Assembly: GCF_006716345.1 (NCBI RefSeq)
Contig: NZ_VFOX01000002.1
Span: forward strand, 620,001 to 684,000
Source: Microbacterium saperdae
GTDB lineage: Bacteria > Actinomycetota > Actinomycetes > Actinomycetales > Microbacteriaceae
Direction of reading: 5' to 3'
Length of the DNA stretch: 64,000 bases
In this document: positions 51,574-59,486 of the stretch, in pieces
Layout: each line of letters starts with the position of its first letter
Numbering within the stretch: position 1 is the stretch's first letter
Program-made: the position numbers and the translations under genes
The notes under the pieces: model-generated
Told to the model about the DNA's origin: nothing
The model's input: the letters and a program-made list of their open reading frames with translations, nothing else
Databases searched by the model: none

Positions 51574-52812
51574 CTACCGCCCCGCCCGCACCCGCAGCCC
51601 GAACGCGACCGCCGCCAGCGCGATCACGACGACCCCGTACCCGACGCACACGGCCTCGAGTCCGACGACGCCCACGAGTGCTCCGGCGACCACGGCCGGA
51701 ACGCCGAAGGCCAGGTACGCGAGGAGGTAGATGACGGCGAAGGTGTCGGCGCGCTGGGTGGCCGGGATGCGCGGTGCGAGCGAGCCGACCACTCCCGAGA
51801 ACGCGGTGCCGAAGCCCATGCCCGTGACGGCGGCGGCGACGAGGTAGAACGGCAGCGACTCCACCCCGAGCGCGATCAGCGACAGCAGGGTGCCGACGGC
51901 GAGGGCCGAGGTGCCGAACAGCACCATCGACCGGGCGGCGATCTTCCGCAGCACGAACGCGGTCACTGCGCCGACTCCGGCGAGCAGCACGACGCCGAGT
52001 CCCTGCCAGACGTGAGCCTCGCCGCCGAGCTCGCCGCGCACGATGTTGGCGCCGAGCGACAGGAACAGTCCGCCGGTCGCCCAGCCCGCGATCACGGCAG
52101 GGGCTCCGCGCCAGAAGTCGGCGCGGATCTCGGAGGGGATCGACAGGCGGAAGCTCAGCGACGCCCACACCCCCGGCTTGCGGGGCGCGGTCTCGGGGAT
52201 GAGGAAGAACAGCGCGGCGAGCACGACGTATGCGGAACTCAGCGGAGCGAACACGTCGAGCAGCGCCTCGCCGCTGACGTCGAGCATCACGGCGGAGGCG
52301 AGTGCCCCGAGTGCGAGTCCGATGCCGGGGCTGAGCGCGTTCCAGAGGGCGGCGACTCCCGGACGACCGCCGGGCGCGAAGTCGAGCACGGTCGCCGACA
52401 GCGCCGAGATCAGCAGACCGCTCGCGATGCCCTGCAGGATACGGGCGAGGAACAGCACCGCGACGGCATCCGCGTGCCAGAAAAGGATCATGCTCCCTGC
52501 CAGCAGCAGGAACCCGGCGATCGCGACCGGGCGGCGGCCGATGTGGTCCGAGAGGGATCCGGCCGTGAGAAGAGTGAGCAGCAGTGCGACGGCGTAGACC
52601 GCGAACACGGCACTGATGACGATCGCGTCGAACCCGATGTCCTGCGCGAGCACCGGATAGAACGGCGACGGCGCACTCGCCCCGACCATCATCAGGATCT
52701 GCGCCACGATCGCCAGCACGAACCCGAATCGAGCGCGCGGGCGGGTCGGCGCCGGGGCCTGCCCAAGGGGCGTGGATGCCGTCGGCACGACGATCGGCGC
52801 GGTGGTGGTCAT
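51574..52812 (-). CDS. MFS transporter, drug/efflux type
   Basis: 412 residues, twelve membrane helices. GSLSDHIGRRPVAIAGF is the MFS loop 2-3 motif A, and the N-terminal helix set (FGFVLAIVAQILMMVGASAPSPFYP) matches the drug-proton antiporter branch. The substrate is unknown. It is divergent from an ArsR-type regulator gene, and two copies of a GTTCGA-N6-TCGAAC operator lie between them, so expression probably responds to the compound exported. Confidence 0.9.
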   Translation of the reverse strand: MTTTAPIVVPTASTPLGQAPAPTRPRARFGFVLAIVAQILMMVGASAPSPFYPVLAQDIGFDAIVISAVFAVYAVALLLTLLTAGSLSDHIGRRPVAIAGFLLLAGSMILFWHADAVAVLFLARILQGIASGLLISALSATVLDFAPGGRPGVAALWNALSPGIGLALGALASAVMLDVSGEALLDVFAPLSSAYVVLAALFFLIPETAPRKPGVWASLSFRLSIPSEIRADFWRGAPAVIAGWATGGLFLSLGANIVRGELGGEAHVWQGLGVVLLAGVGAVTAFVLRKIAARSMVLFGTSALAVGTLLSLIALGVESLPFYLVAAAVTGMGFGTAFSGVVGSLAPRIPATQRADTFAVIYLLAYLAFGVPAVVAGALVGVVGLEAVCVGYGVVVIALAAVAFGLRVRAGR

Positions 52813-52828
52813 GGCGGCTCCTCATAAG

Positions 52829-52893
52829 GTTCGAGAATCATCGAACTATCGGAGCGTACTCGCCATCCGCTAATTGTTCAACTATTATCGAAC
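52829..52893. promoter_or_regulatory. two ArsR-type operators GTTCGA-N6-TCGAAC
   Basis: Site 1: GTTCGA-GAATCA-TCGAAC, perfect, 52829-52846. Site 2: GTTCAA-CTATTA-TCGAAC, one mismatch, 52876-52893, which covers TATTAT, the -10 box of the regulator gene. Centres are 47 bp apart. Confidence 0.7.
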
Positions 52894-52894
52894 C

Positions 52895-53200
52895 ATGCCT
52901 GGCGATCTTCCGCACCCGGAGCGCTCCGAGATCCAGCTGACCGACGTGCTCTTCGCGCTCAGCGACCCCGAGCGCCTCGCCATCACGCGCCAGCTCGCCG
53001 ACGGCCCGCTCGACATGGCCGCCTGTCACGCCACCGACCCGAACCTCCCGAAGTCGACCAAGTCGCACTTCATGAAGGTGCTGCGCGAGGCCGGCGTCAT
53101 CCGCAATGAACCCCACGGGCGCCGACGGATGCTGACACTCCGCCGCGACGATCTCGACGCATTGTTCCCCGGACTTCTGGAGTCGGTGCTCCGCGGCTAG
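52895..53200 (+). CDS. ArsR-type winged-helix transcriptional regulator
   Basis: 101 residues. VLFALSDPERLAITRQLADGPLDMAACHATDPNLPKSTKSHFMKVLREAGVI is a winged helix of the ArsR type, with RRRMLTLRRDDLDALFPGL as the wing and dimer helix. There is no metal-binding Cys box, so it probably senses an organic ligand. TATTAT lies 6 bases before ATG 52895 with no ribosome site, so it should be leaderless and autoregulated by the operator over that box. The divergent MFS gene is the likely target. Confidence 0.88.
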   Translation: MPGDLPHPERSEIQLTDVLFALSDPERLAITRQLADGPLDMAACHATDPNLPKSTKSHFMKVLREAGVIRNEPHGRRRMLTLRRDDLDALFPGLLESVLRG

Positions 53201-53214
53201 CGCGGCGCTGCGCA

Positions 53215-53290
53215 CATGGCTCGGCCCTGTGCGCCTCGCTCGGTCTCAGGCGGCAGATCTGGCCGAGGCAAGCGCACATGGCCGCGGCGG
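53215..53290. repeat. extragenic palindrome, GCGCACAT family, copy 3
   Basis: CTGTGCGCCTCGCTCGG ... GCGGCAGATCTGGCCGAG ... GCGCACATGGCCGCG. The outer arms pair in 13 of 16 positions. It matches the copies at 23.8 and 41.5 kb. It lies between the ArsR gene and the HNH gene. Confidence 0.55.
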
Positions 53291-53379
53291 ATGCGCGAAC
53301 CAGGGCCTCAACTCTGTCCAGTCGTGATCGGATCAGTTCCCCGGCTCCCCGCGCGGCATGCCGGAGTATTGGAATACAT

Positions 53380-53395
53380 TCGAACAAAACTTCGA
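53380..53395. promoter_or_regulatory. LexA/SOS-type box upstream of the DUF222 HNH gene
   Basis: TCGAACAAAACTTCGA, one mismatch from the actinobacterial SOS box TCGAAC-N4-GTTCGA, inside a larger perfect 8-bp inverted repeat (53377-53398). It sits over the -35 region of a promoter whose -10 is TAAAAT (53415-53420), and the ATG follows 6 bases later. Confidence 0.65.
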
Positions 53396-53425
53396 ATGTC
53401 GAGCTTTCGCGCGGTAAAATCGAGC

Positions 53426-54769
53426 ATGCCCAAACTCCTCGCACTGCACGACGCGGTCCTCCGCCTCGAGGCCGCGTGGGCAGATGCTGATGACGCGCTG
53501 GACTTGACGAGGAATCAGCTCATCGGGGTCCATGAGGCGATCGGTGCGCTGCAGCGCCAACTCGATGCCGTGCATGCAGATGTCGCTGCGGGCATCGCGC
53601 GGGAGTCTCGACTCGAACTCGGCGCCGATGGCTTGGCCAAGCAGCGGGGATACCGTTCCCCTGCCAAGCTCATCGCCGCCGCCGTGGGAATCTCGACCGG
53701 CGACGCCGCACGGCTGGTCGCGGTCGGTGAGGCCACGGCCCCGCGCAGCGACCTTCTGGGGGCGCGCCTACCGGCCAAGTATCCCGCGGTGCGCGCCGCA
53801 CTCGATTCGGGGGCGATCGGCGCCCAGGCCGCGGCCTTGATCGTCGGGCTCCTTGACCGGTGCCGCGTCGCGGCCGGCGCGGAGCGCATTGCGGAGGGGG
53901 ACCGGATGCTGGCCGAAGCGGCCCCTGGCGTTGCGCTCGACGACCTCCGCAAGCTCATCGTGCGAGCGGAGGCGTGGCTTGATCCGGATGGCGTGGAGCC
54001 ACGCGCCGACGCACAGCGGAGTGCGCGGTCGCTCACGATGTTCGAGCGCAACGGCATGCTGCACCTCGACGCGAAGCTCGATGCCGAGACCGCGGCTCCG
54101 ATCGTCGCTGCCGTTCGCGGGTACGTCACCGCGGCGTTCGCTGCACGGGCGGAAGCTCCCGATCCCGAATCGTCGGATGTGGATCGCCGCACGGTGGCGA
54201 TGATCCAGGCCGACGGTCTCGCCGTTCTCTGTGCCCACGCGCTCGGATGCACGGCGGAGCGCCTCCCGCTGGCCGGCGCGACGGTCGTCGTGCGTATCGG
54301 CCTCGACGAACTGGAGTCCGGAGCGGGATCCGCGGCGATCGACGGCATCGACCAGCCCATCAGCGTCGCGGCGGCCCGCCGGATGGCAGCGGGAGGTGGC
54401 GTGATTCCCTGCGTGCTCGGTGGTGAGAGCGAAATCCTCGACTGGGGGCGTGAGAAGCGGCTTTTCACCAGGGCGCAGAGACGTGCGCTCGTCGAGCGCG
54501 ACGGGGGATGTGCGATGTGCGGGCTGCCACCCGAGATGACCAAAGCGCATCACATCCGATGGTGGAAGCGAGATCACGGTCCGACCGACCTGTCGAACGG
54601 CGTGCTGCTCTGCGAGACGTGCCACCATCGCATCCACGACAACGACTGGGAGATCCGCATCGAGGGCGCAGGTGTCGCCGCGCGCGTCTGGTTCGTCCCG
54701 CCCGGGTATATCGATGTCTCGCGCACGCCACGGCTGGGTGGTCGCGCCCGCTTCGACATCGCCGCGTGA
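53426..54769 (+). CDS. DUF222 / HNH endonuclease domain protein (13E12-like)
   Basis: 447 residues. A long helical DUF222 domain (about 15-330) is followed by a C-terminal HNH domain, CAMCGLPPEMTKAHHIRWWKRDHGPTDLSNGVLLCETCHHRIH, with two CxxC zinc pairs and the expected HH...N...H metal residues. Such proteins are multicopy in high-GC actinobacteria (13E12 family in mycobacteria); their role is unclear, possibly DNA repair or a mobile nuclease. TAAAAT lies 6 bases before ATG 53426, so the message is probably leaderless, and a LexA-like box covers the promoter: it should be DNA-damage inducible. Confidence 0.88.
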   Translation: MPKLLALHDAVLRLEAAWADADDALDLTRNQLIGVHEAIGALQRQLDAVHADVAAGIARESRLELGADGLAKQRGYRSPAKLIAAAVGISTGDAARLVAVGEATAPRSDLLGARLPAKYPAVRAALDSGAIGAQAAALIVGLLDRCRVAAGAERIAEGDRMLAEAAPGVALDDLRKLIVRAEAWLDPDGVEPRADAQRSARSLTMFERNGMLHLDAKLDAETAAPIVAAVRGYVTAAFAARAEAPDPESSDVDRRTVAMIQADGLAVLCAHALGCTAERLPLAGATVVVRIGLDELESGAGSAAIDGIDQPISVAAARRMAAGGGVIPCVLGGESEILDWGREKRLFTRAQRRALVERDGGCAMCGLPPEMTKAHHIRWWKRDHGPTDLSNGVLLCETCHHRIHDNDWEIRIEGAGVAARVWFVPPGYIDVSRTPRLGGRARFDIAA

Positions 54770-54774
54770 CCGGC

Positions 54775-54984
54775 TCAGTCCTCCGGCACCCACCGCAGCA
54801 GGTCGCCCGGCTGGCATTCGAGCACCTCGCACAGAGCGTCCAGCGTGGTGAAGCGCACGGCCTTGGCGCGACCGTTCTTCAGAACGGCCAGGTTCGTCGG
54901 GGTGATGCCGATCCGGTCGGCCAGCTCGCCCACACTCATCTTGCGACGTGCCATCATCACGTCGATGTCGACGACGACGGGCAT
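54775..54984 (-). CDS. XRE/YozG-type HTH regulator
   Basis: 69 residues, a single helix-turn-helix: MARRKMSVGELADRIGITPTNLAVLKNGRAKAVRFTTLDALCEVLECQPGDLL. This is the standard small Cro/C1-type partner encoded with DUF2975 membrane proteins. Its ATG overlaps the stop of the DUF2975 gene (TGATG), so the two are translated together and it probably regulates that operon. Confidence 0.9.
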   Translation of the reverse strand: MPVVVDIDVMMARRKMSVGELADRIGITPTNLAVLKNGRAKAVRFTTLDALCEVLECQPGDLLRWVPED

Positions 54985-55472
54985 CAGATCACCTCGTTGT
55001 CGAGTTCGGAGCGCAGCGTGCGCGCCTCGGTGTCGCGCTCGATCGCCTGCCGCAGCAGCGCCTTCATCACGACGACCAGCAGTGCCATGCCGCACAGCAC
55101 CACTCCCGCTCCGCCGACCAGCGCCACGACTCCCGGCGCGATCGACCCCGGCGCCAGCACCCCGGCCAGCACGAACGTCAACGCCGCCGCCACCAGGATC
55201 GCGCCGATGATCACGTCGACGAACCGGAAGGACGACGCCGAGAAGATCGAGCCGCGGCGCACGCGGTTCAACAGCATCCACACGCACACCGCGAACACCT
55301 GCATCGTCGCCACTCCGCCCACGACGATCCCGACGATCACGATCCGCCCCCAGAGCTCCTCCTCGCCGAGGTCGAGCCAGAGCAGTGGGGCGATGAGCGC
55401 CTGCACGGCGACCGATCCCACCAGCGCCACCACGATCACGATCCGCAGCACGATGATCGTCGTCTTGCCCAT
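54984..55472 (-). CDS. DUF2975 membrane protein
   Basis: 162 residues with four membrane helices (about 5-28, 42-66, 85-108 and 115-138), the layout of DUF2975 proteins, and a charged C-terminal tail (IERDTEARTLRSELDNEVI). Function unknown; the constant pairing with a small XRE regulator is the main clue. TATCG-N9-CGATA (55506-55524) lies about 34 bases upstream of the ATG and is a possible operator. Confidence 0.88.
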   Translation of the reverse strand: MGKTTIIVLRIVIVVALVGSVAVQALIAPLLWLDLGEEELWGRIVIVGIVVGGVATMQVFAVCVWMLLNRVRRGSIFSASSFRFVDVIIGAILVAAALTFVLAGVLAPGSIAPGVVALVGGAGVVLCGMALLVVVMKALLRQAIERDTEARTLRSELDNEVI

Positions 55473-55612
55473 GGGGCCACCTCTCGTCGAAGAACAGCAG
55501 TAATCTATCGTTAATCGTTCGATATGTGAAACCGAGAGCCCGATAGCCGCCAGACCGGGTGCCCCGACGCAACCCCATTGCCTCGCATCCGCCCGCGCGG
55601 CACCATCGACGT

Positions 55613-55951
55613 ATGACCAAGTTCCTCATCTCCTTTCCGAGTGAAGCCATGGTGGTCGCCGAAGAGGACTTCCCGACCGTCGTCGCCGAGTCCCACGCCG
55701 TGATCGCCGAGGCCAAGGCCGCCGGTGTGTACGTCTTCGGCGGAGGTATCGCCGAAGAGATCGACCCCGTGCTGATCGCAGTCGACGGCACCGTGCAGAA
55801 GACGACGTACCCGGGCAGCGAGCTCACGGGCGGTTTCACGGTGCTCGAACTTCCGACACGCGAGGACGCCGTCGAATGGGCGCACAAGATCGCTCAGGCG
55901 TGCCGGTGCGCGCAGGAGCTGCGCGAGTTCGCCTTCGATCCGGACAGTTGA
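55613..55951 (+). CDS. YCII-related domain protein
   Basis: 112 residues, dimeric alpha-beta-barrel type: KFLISFPSEAM, VVAESHAVIAEAKAAGVYVFGGGI, ELTGGFTVLELPTREDAVEWAHKIA. The conserved His of YCII proteins may be His29 or His91. The reaction is unknown; members include small dehydratase-like or sigma-factor-linked (DGPF) proteins. The ATG at 55613 was chosen as the start of homology. Confidence 0.8.
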   Translation: MTKFLISFPSEAMVVAEEDFPTVVAESHAVIAEAKAAGVYVFGGGIAEEIDPVLIAVDGTVQKTTYPGSELTGGFTVLELPTREDAVEWAHKIAQACRCAQELREFAFDPDS

Positions 55952-55967
55952 CCCAAGCGGACCTCGG

Positions 55968-56264
55968 CTACGAGGCGATCCGCTCCCGACCGGTCGCGGT
56001 GCCGACGGCATCCGTCCCGATCTCGGCCCAGAGCGTGTCGAGCGAGATCTCGAGAACTCCGGCGATCGCGGCGATCGTCGAGAACGCGGGCGTCGCCACG
56101 CGGCCGGACTCGATCTTGCGCAGGGTTTCGGGGGAGACGCCGGCATCGAGCGCGATGCTCAGCATCGACCGCTCGCCGCGTGCGCGTCGCAGCAGGGCGC
56201 CCAGGCGCTCGCCGCGTTCGAGCTCGGCGGGAGTGAGCGGCATCCGGACCATCATGATGCCCAT
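55968..56264 (-). CDS. XRE family HTH regulator
   Basis: 98 residues. LGALLRRARGERSMLSIALDAGVSPETLRKIESGRVATPAFSTIAAIAGVLEISLDTLWAEI is a Cro/C1-type HTH with dimer helix. The start is uncertain because ATGs at 56264, 56255 and 56243 are in frame; the longest is given. It is divergent from a methionine aminopeptidase gene, and the gap holds two copies of TACCGGGATAGT, probably its operator. Confidence 0.85.
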   Translation of the reverse strand: MGIMMVRMPLTPAELERGERLGALLRRARGERSMLSIALDAGVSPETLRKIESGRVATPAFSTIAAIAGVLEISLDTLWAEIGTDAVGTATGRERIAS

Positions 56265-56269
56265 ACTAA

Positions 56270-56295
56270 TACCGGGATAGTATTACCGGGATAGT
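56270..56295. promoter_or_regulatory. operator: direct repeat TACCGGGATAGT x2
   Basis: Identical 12-mers at 56270-56281 and 56284-56295, 14-bp period. The first lies within AATAC-N7-GTATT (56268-56284). It fills the short gap between the XRE gene and map. Confidence 0.65.
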
Positions 56296-56321
56296 TTTCG
56301 GTACCCACGGAGAGAACCCCC

Positions 56322-57095
56322 ATGATCGAGATCCTGACCGCTGCTGAACTGGACCGTGCCCGCGAGACGGGTGCGCTCGTCGGCACCATCCTGCAGGCGA
56401 TGAAGGAGCGCGCCACCGTCGGCGTGAACCTGCTCGACATCGACCGGTGGACGAAGCAGATGATCGAGGATGCCGGTGCCGTCTCCTGCTACGTCGACTA
56501 CGCACCCTCGTTCGGCCGCGGACCCTTCGGCCACTACATCTGCACGGCCGTGAACGACGCAGTGCTGCACGGCCTGCCGCACGACTACGCGCTCCGCGAC
56601 GGCGACCTGCTCACGCTCGACCTCGCTGTCACACTCCGCGGCATCTCGGCCGACGCGGCGATCAGCTTCGTGGTCGGAGAGACCCAGGCGCCCGAGGATC
56701 TCGCGATGATCGATGCGACCCAGCGCGCGCTCGCCGCGGGTATCGCCGCCGCCCGCCCGAACGCGCGCATCGGCGACATCTCGCGCGCGATCGGAACCGT
56801 GCTGCGCACAGCCGGCTACCCGATCAACCTCGAGTTCGGTGGGCACGGCATCGGCTCGACCATGCATCAGGACCCGCACATCGCGAACGACGGACGCCCG
56901 GGCCGCGGCTACATCCTGCGCCCCGGCCTGCTGCTCGCGATCGAGCCGTGGGTCATGGCCGACACCGACGAGCTCGTGACGGATGACGACGGCTGGACCC
57001 TCCGCAGCGCGACCGGCGCCCGCACCGCGCACACCGAGCACACGATCGCGATCACCGAGAAGGGCGCAGAGATCCTGACGCTGCCGCGGGCCTGA
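56322..57095 (+). CDS. map: type I methionine aminopeptidase (second-copy type with its own XRE regulator)
   Basis: 257 residues, pita-bread fold. All five metal ligands are present: Asp100 (LDLAV), Asp111 (SADAAISF), His175 (GHGIG), Glu208 (IEPW) and Glu239 (HTEHTIAI), plus His83 in HGLP. It removes the initiator Met from proteins. The control by an adjacent XRE regulator suggests a specialised or stress-induced copy rather than the ribosomal-operon copy. GGAGAG precedes the ATG. Confidence 0.92.
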   Translation: MIEILTAAELDRARETGALVGTILQAMKERATVGVNLLDIDRWTKQMIEDAGAVSCYVDYAPSFGRGPFGHYICTAVNDAVLHGLPHDYALRDGDLLTLDLAVTLRGISADAAISFVVGETQAPEDLAMIDATQRALAAGIAAARPNARIGDISRAIGTVLRTAGYPINLEFGGHGIGSTMHQDPHIANDGRPGRGYILRPGLLLAIEPWVMADTDELVTDDDGWTLRSATGARTAHTEHTIAITEKGAEILTLPRA

Positions 57096-57106
57096 CGACC
57101 GCGAAC

Positions 57107-58696
57107 CTACTTCCGCCGCGCGCGCCAGCGTCGCATCGCACGACCGGCGGAGTCCCTCAGGCGCCCTCCGGGCCACTCGCGCCGCAGCTCGACGCCTCCG
57201 TCATCCGTCGCGACGAGTTCGCACCTGCGGCCGGCCAGGAACGGCGAGCGGCCGGCGCGGGCGAGCGTATCGGGATCGGCGTGCACGGGAACGTCGAAGG
57301 TCCACCCGGCACGGCGGATCTTCGCGGTGAGGCGCGCACTCCGCAGCGTATCCGTCGGCCCGAAGGTCTTGAGCGGGTCGATCGTCACGGTGATGGCACC
57401 CAGGTCGGGCTGTCGCTGCGTCGCGAGCGCTCGTTCGCTCGCGCCCGACTCTCCGGAGACGATGTCAGACAGGACGAGATCGACGCGGTCGTTGCGCAGC
57501 TCGCGGCCGGCGAGGAGGGCGTCTCCGGGCAGGTCCGCGAGCCAGGCTGCGGACACGAGCCGCTCAGCGCCCGTCTTCGTCGTCTCGAAGACCAGGGCAT
57601 CGTGACCGTCGTGGGTGATCGTGACGCGCAGCGTGAGGTGGAGCCCACCGCCACGCGACCAGGCGGCTGACGTCACCGTTGCCCGGCACTCCATGTCGGT
57701 CTCGAACATCGCGAAGCGCACGAGGTCCTCCCACCGACCCGCCCGGAGCAGGGCAGAGCGGATGCGGTGGGGGAACGCGAGCCCGCCGTCCACTCCCGGT
57801 CCGAACCTCTTCTGCACCAGCGGTGCCACGACGCGGAGCAGGCGCTCGCGATAGGCGGCGGGGTACTTCCGCATCCGTCGGCCCGCGAGACGCTTCAGGA
57901 TCTTCCCGCGATACCAGTGCCGCAGCAGCCGGTCGCGCAGCCGACCCGGCTCGGTGTGCGCGTCGACCAGGTCGAGCACGGCTTCCAGGTGTGGAAAGTA
58001 CGACTCCGGATCGATGCGCGACGAGCTGGCGCTCCCCGGGTGCTTGACCCAGGCGTAGCAGGGCTCGCTCGCCAGGATCGAGATCGTGTCGGCCGCGAAG
58101 TACGCCTGCATGACGAAGAGGTGATCCTCCAGCCGCACCTTCCCGTCGGGGAAGCGGATGTCGTTCGCGCGCAGAAAAGACGTGCGGAACAGCTTGTGCG
58201 GGGTGAGCATCTCCAGCAGCGGGTCCTCGCCGAGCGTCGCGCGCGGGATGTCGCGGCGGAAGATCCGTGACGGCAGGTCGCGCCCGATCCCGACCTCGCG
58301 ACCGACGACGACATCCGACCCGTGCAGGTCGGCGTAGTCGCACAGCTTCTCGAGCGCACCGTCGAACAACCAGTCGTCCTGGTCCACGAACTGCACATAC
58401 GTGCCGCGGGCGGCCTCGACCCCGCGGTTGCGCGGCGTTCCCGGCCATCCGGAGTGCGGCAGATCCAGCACACGCACGTTCGCCCTGGTGCGTGCGACCT
58501 CCGTCAGTCGCGCATGTGTCTCCTGACCGGAGCCGTCGTCGCACAGGAGGACTTCGAAGTCGGTGACCGGCAGCGTCTGCCGATCGAACGAGGCGATCAG
58601 GTCGTCGAAGGTGGGACCGGGACGGAACACCGGAACCACCACACTCACTCGGACGGACGCGGACGGCTCTTGCTGTTCAGGCTCTGGGGACACCAT
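57107..58696 (-). CDS. family 2 glycosyltransferase with C-terminal extension
   Basis: 529 residues. GT-A domain about 15-220: VSVVVPVFRPG, FEVLLCDDGSGQ and TYVQFVDQDDWL (the DxD-type metal site), then GKVRLEDHLFVMQAYF, the ExD-like catalytic block. Residues about 230-529 are helical linker and a beta-rich C-terminal domain, as in some teichoic acid or capsule transferases (TarS/TagF-like extensions). It would move sugars onto wall polymer or lipid at the inner membrane surface. Acceptor and donor are unknown. It stands alone between map (convergent) and padR (divergent). Confidence 0.85.
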   Translation of the reverse strand: MVSPEPEQQEPSASVRVSVVVPVFRPGPTFDDLIASFDRQTLPVTDFEVLLCDDGSGQETHARLTEVARTRANVRVLDLPHSGWPGTPRNRGVEAARGTYVQFVDQDDWLFDGALEKLCDYADLHGSDVVVGREVGIGRDLPSRIFRRDIPRATLGEDPLLEMLTPHKLFRTSFLRANDIRFPDGKVRLEDHLFVMQAYFAADTISILASEPCYAWVKHPGSASSSRIDPESYFPHLEAVLDLVDAHTEPGRLRDRLLRHWYRGKILKRLAGRRMRKYPAAYRERLLRVVAPLVQKRFGPGVDGGLAFPHRIRSALLRAGRWEDLVRFAMFETDMECRATVTSAAWSRGGGLHLTLRVTITHDGHDALVFETTKTGAERLVSAAWLADLPGDALLAGRELRNDRVDLVLSDIVSGESGASERALATQRQPDLGAITVTIDPLKTFGPTDTLRSARLTAKIRRAGWTFDVPVHADPDTLARAGRSPFLAGRRCELVATDDGGVELRREWPGGRLRDSAGRAMRRWRARRK

Positions 58697-58805
58697 TCGG
58701 AGTAAAACATGAGTTCTTGTGCGTCACACGGGGCTTGCCATTCCGTCTCATGCATGCATGCCAGCGGGACGCCCGGGGGCGGATTCCCACCCCACCCACA
58801 GGGCT

Positions 58806-58819
58806 AACGATATATCGTT
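58806..58819. promoter_or_regulatory. PadR-type operator AACGATATATCGTT
   Basis: Perfect 14-bp palindrome 31 bases before the PadR start, placed to overlap its promoter. TATCG-type half-sites also occur near 55506-55524. Confidence 0.65.
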
Positions 58820-58850
58820 GAGTATCGCTACCCAGCTACGGGAGGTCACC

Positions 58851-59441
58851 ATGAACAACGCATTCCCCTCGAACCCGTTCGGCGGATCCGGCTTCGGAGC
58901 CGGCGCCGGCGGTCCGGCATCCGCTCTGTTCGAAGCAATGGATCAGCTCCGCAAGTCGTTCGACCCGCGTCCGGGCGGCGCCTCGCGCATGGCGCGCGGC
59001 GACGTGCGCTCGGCCGTGCTATCGCTCCTCGCCGAGAAGCCCATGCACGGCTACCAGATCATCAACGAGATCTCCGAGCGCAGCGGCGGATCGTGGAAGC
59101 CCAGCGCGGGCTCCGTGTACCCGACCCTGCAGCTGCTCGCCGACGAGGGCTTGATCGAGGCCGAAGAGCAGAACGGTCGCAAGACCTACTCGCTCACCGA
59201 GGCGGGCCGCGATGTCGCCGCCGAGTCGGCCGACACCCCGGCTCCGTGGGAGTCCTCCGGCCACCGTGCCGGCGAGTCCCGCGACAGCGCCCGGTTCAAC
59301 GCGCTGCCCAAGGCCGGAGTCGACCTTGCCGCCGCTGCCGCCCAGGTCGGTCGCAGCGGAAGTCCGGAGCAGGTGCAGGCCACCATCGAGGTGCTCGACG
59401 AGGCCCGCCGTAGGCTGTACTCGATCCTCGCCCAGGACTGA
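58851..59441 (+). CDS. PadR family transcriptional regulator
   Basis: 196 residues. Gly-rich N-terminal tail (about 1-25), then the PadR winged helix: AVLSLLAEKPMHGYQIINEISERSGGSWKPSAGSVYPTLQLLADEGLIEAEEQNGRKTYSLTEAG. A helical C-terminal segment ends with a dimer coiled coil. GGGAGGT lies 4-5 bases before the ATG. It probably represses itself and the following AarF gene, whose start is 45 bases beyond its stop. Confidence 0.92.
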   Translation: MNNAFPSNPFGGSGFGAGAGGPASALFEAMDQLRKSFDPRPGGASRMARGDVRSAVLSLLAEKPMHGYQIINEISERSGGSWKPSAGSVYPTLQLLADEGLIEAEEQNGRKTYSLTEAGRDVAAESADTPAPWESSGHRAGESRDSARFNALPKAGVDLAAAAAQVGRSGSPEQVQATIEVLDEARRRLYSILAQD

Positions 59442-59486
59442 TCGCGCAGTGCGGCATCCGGTGAGGAGCGGCGAGAGGATGACGCG

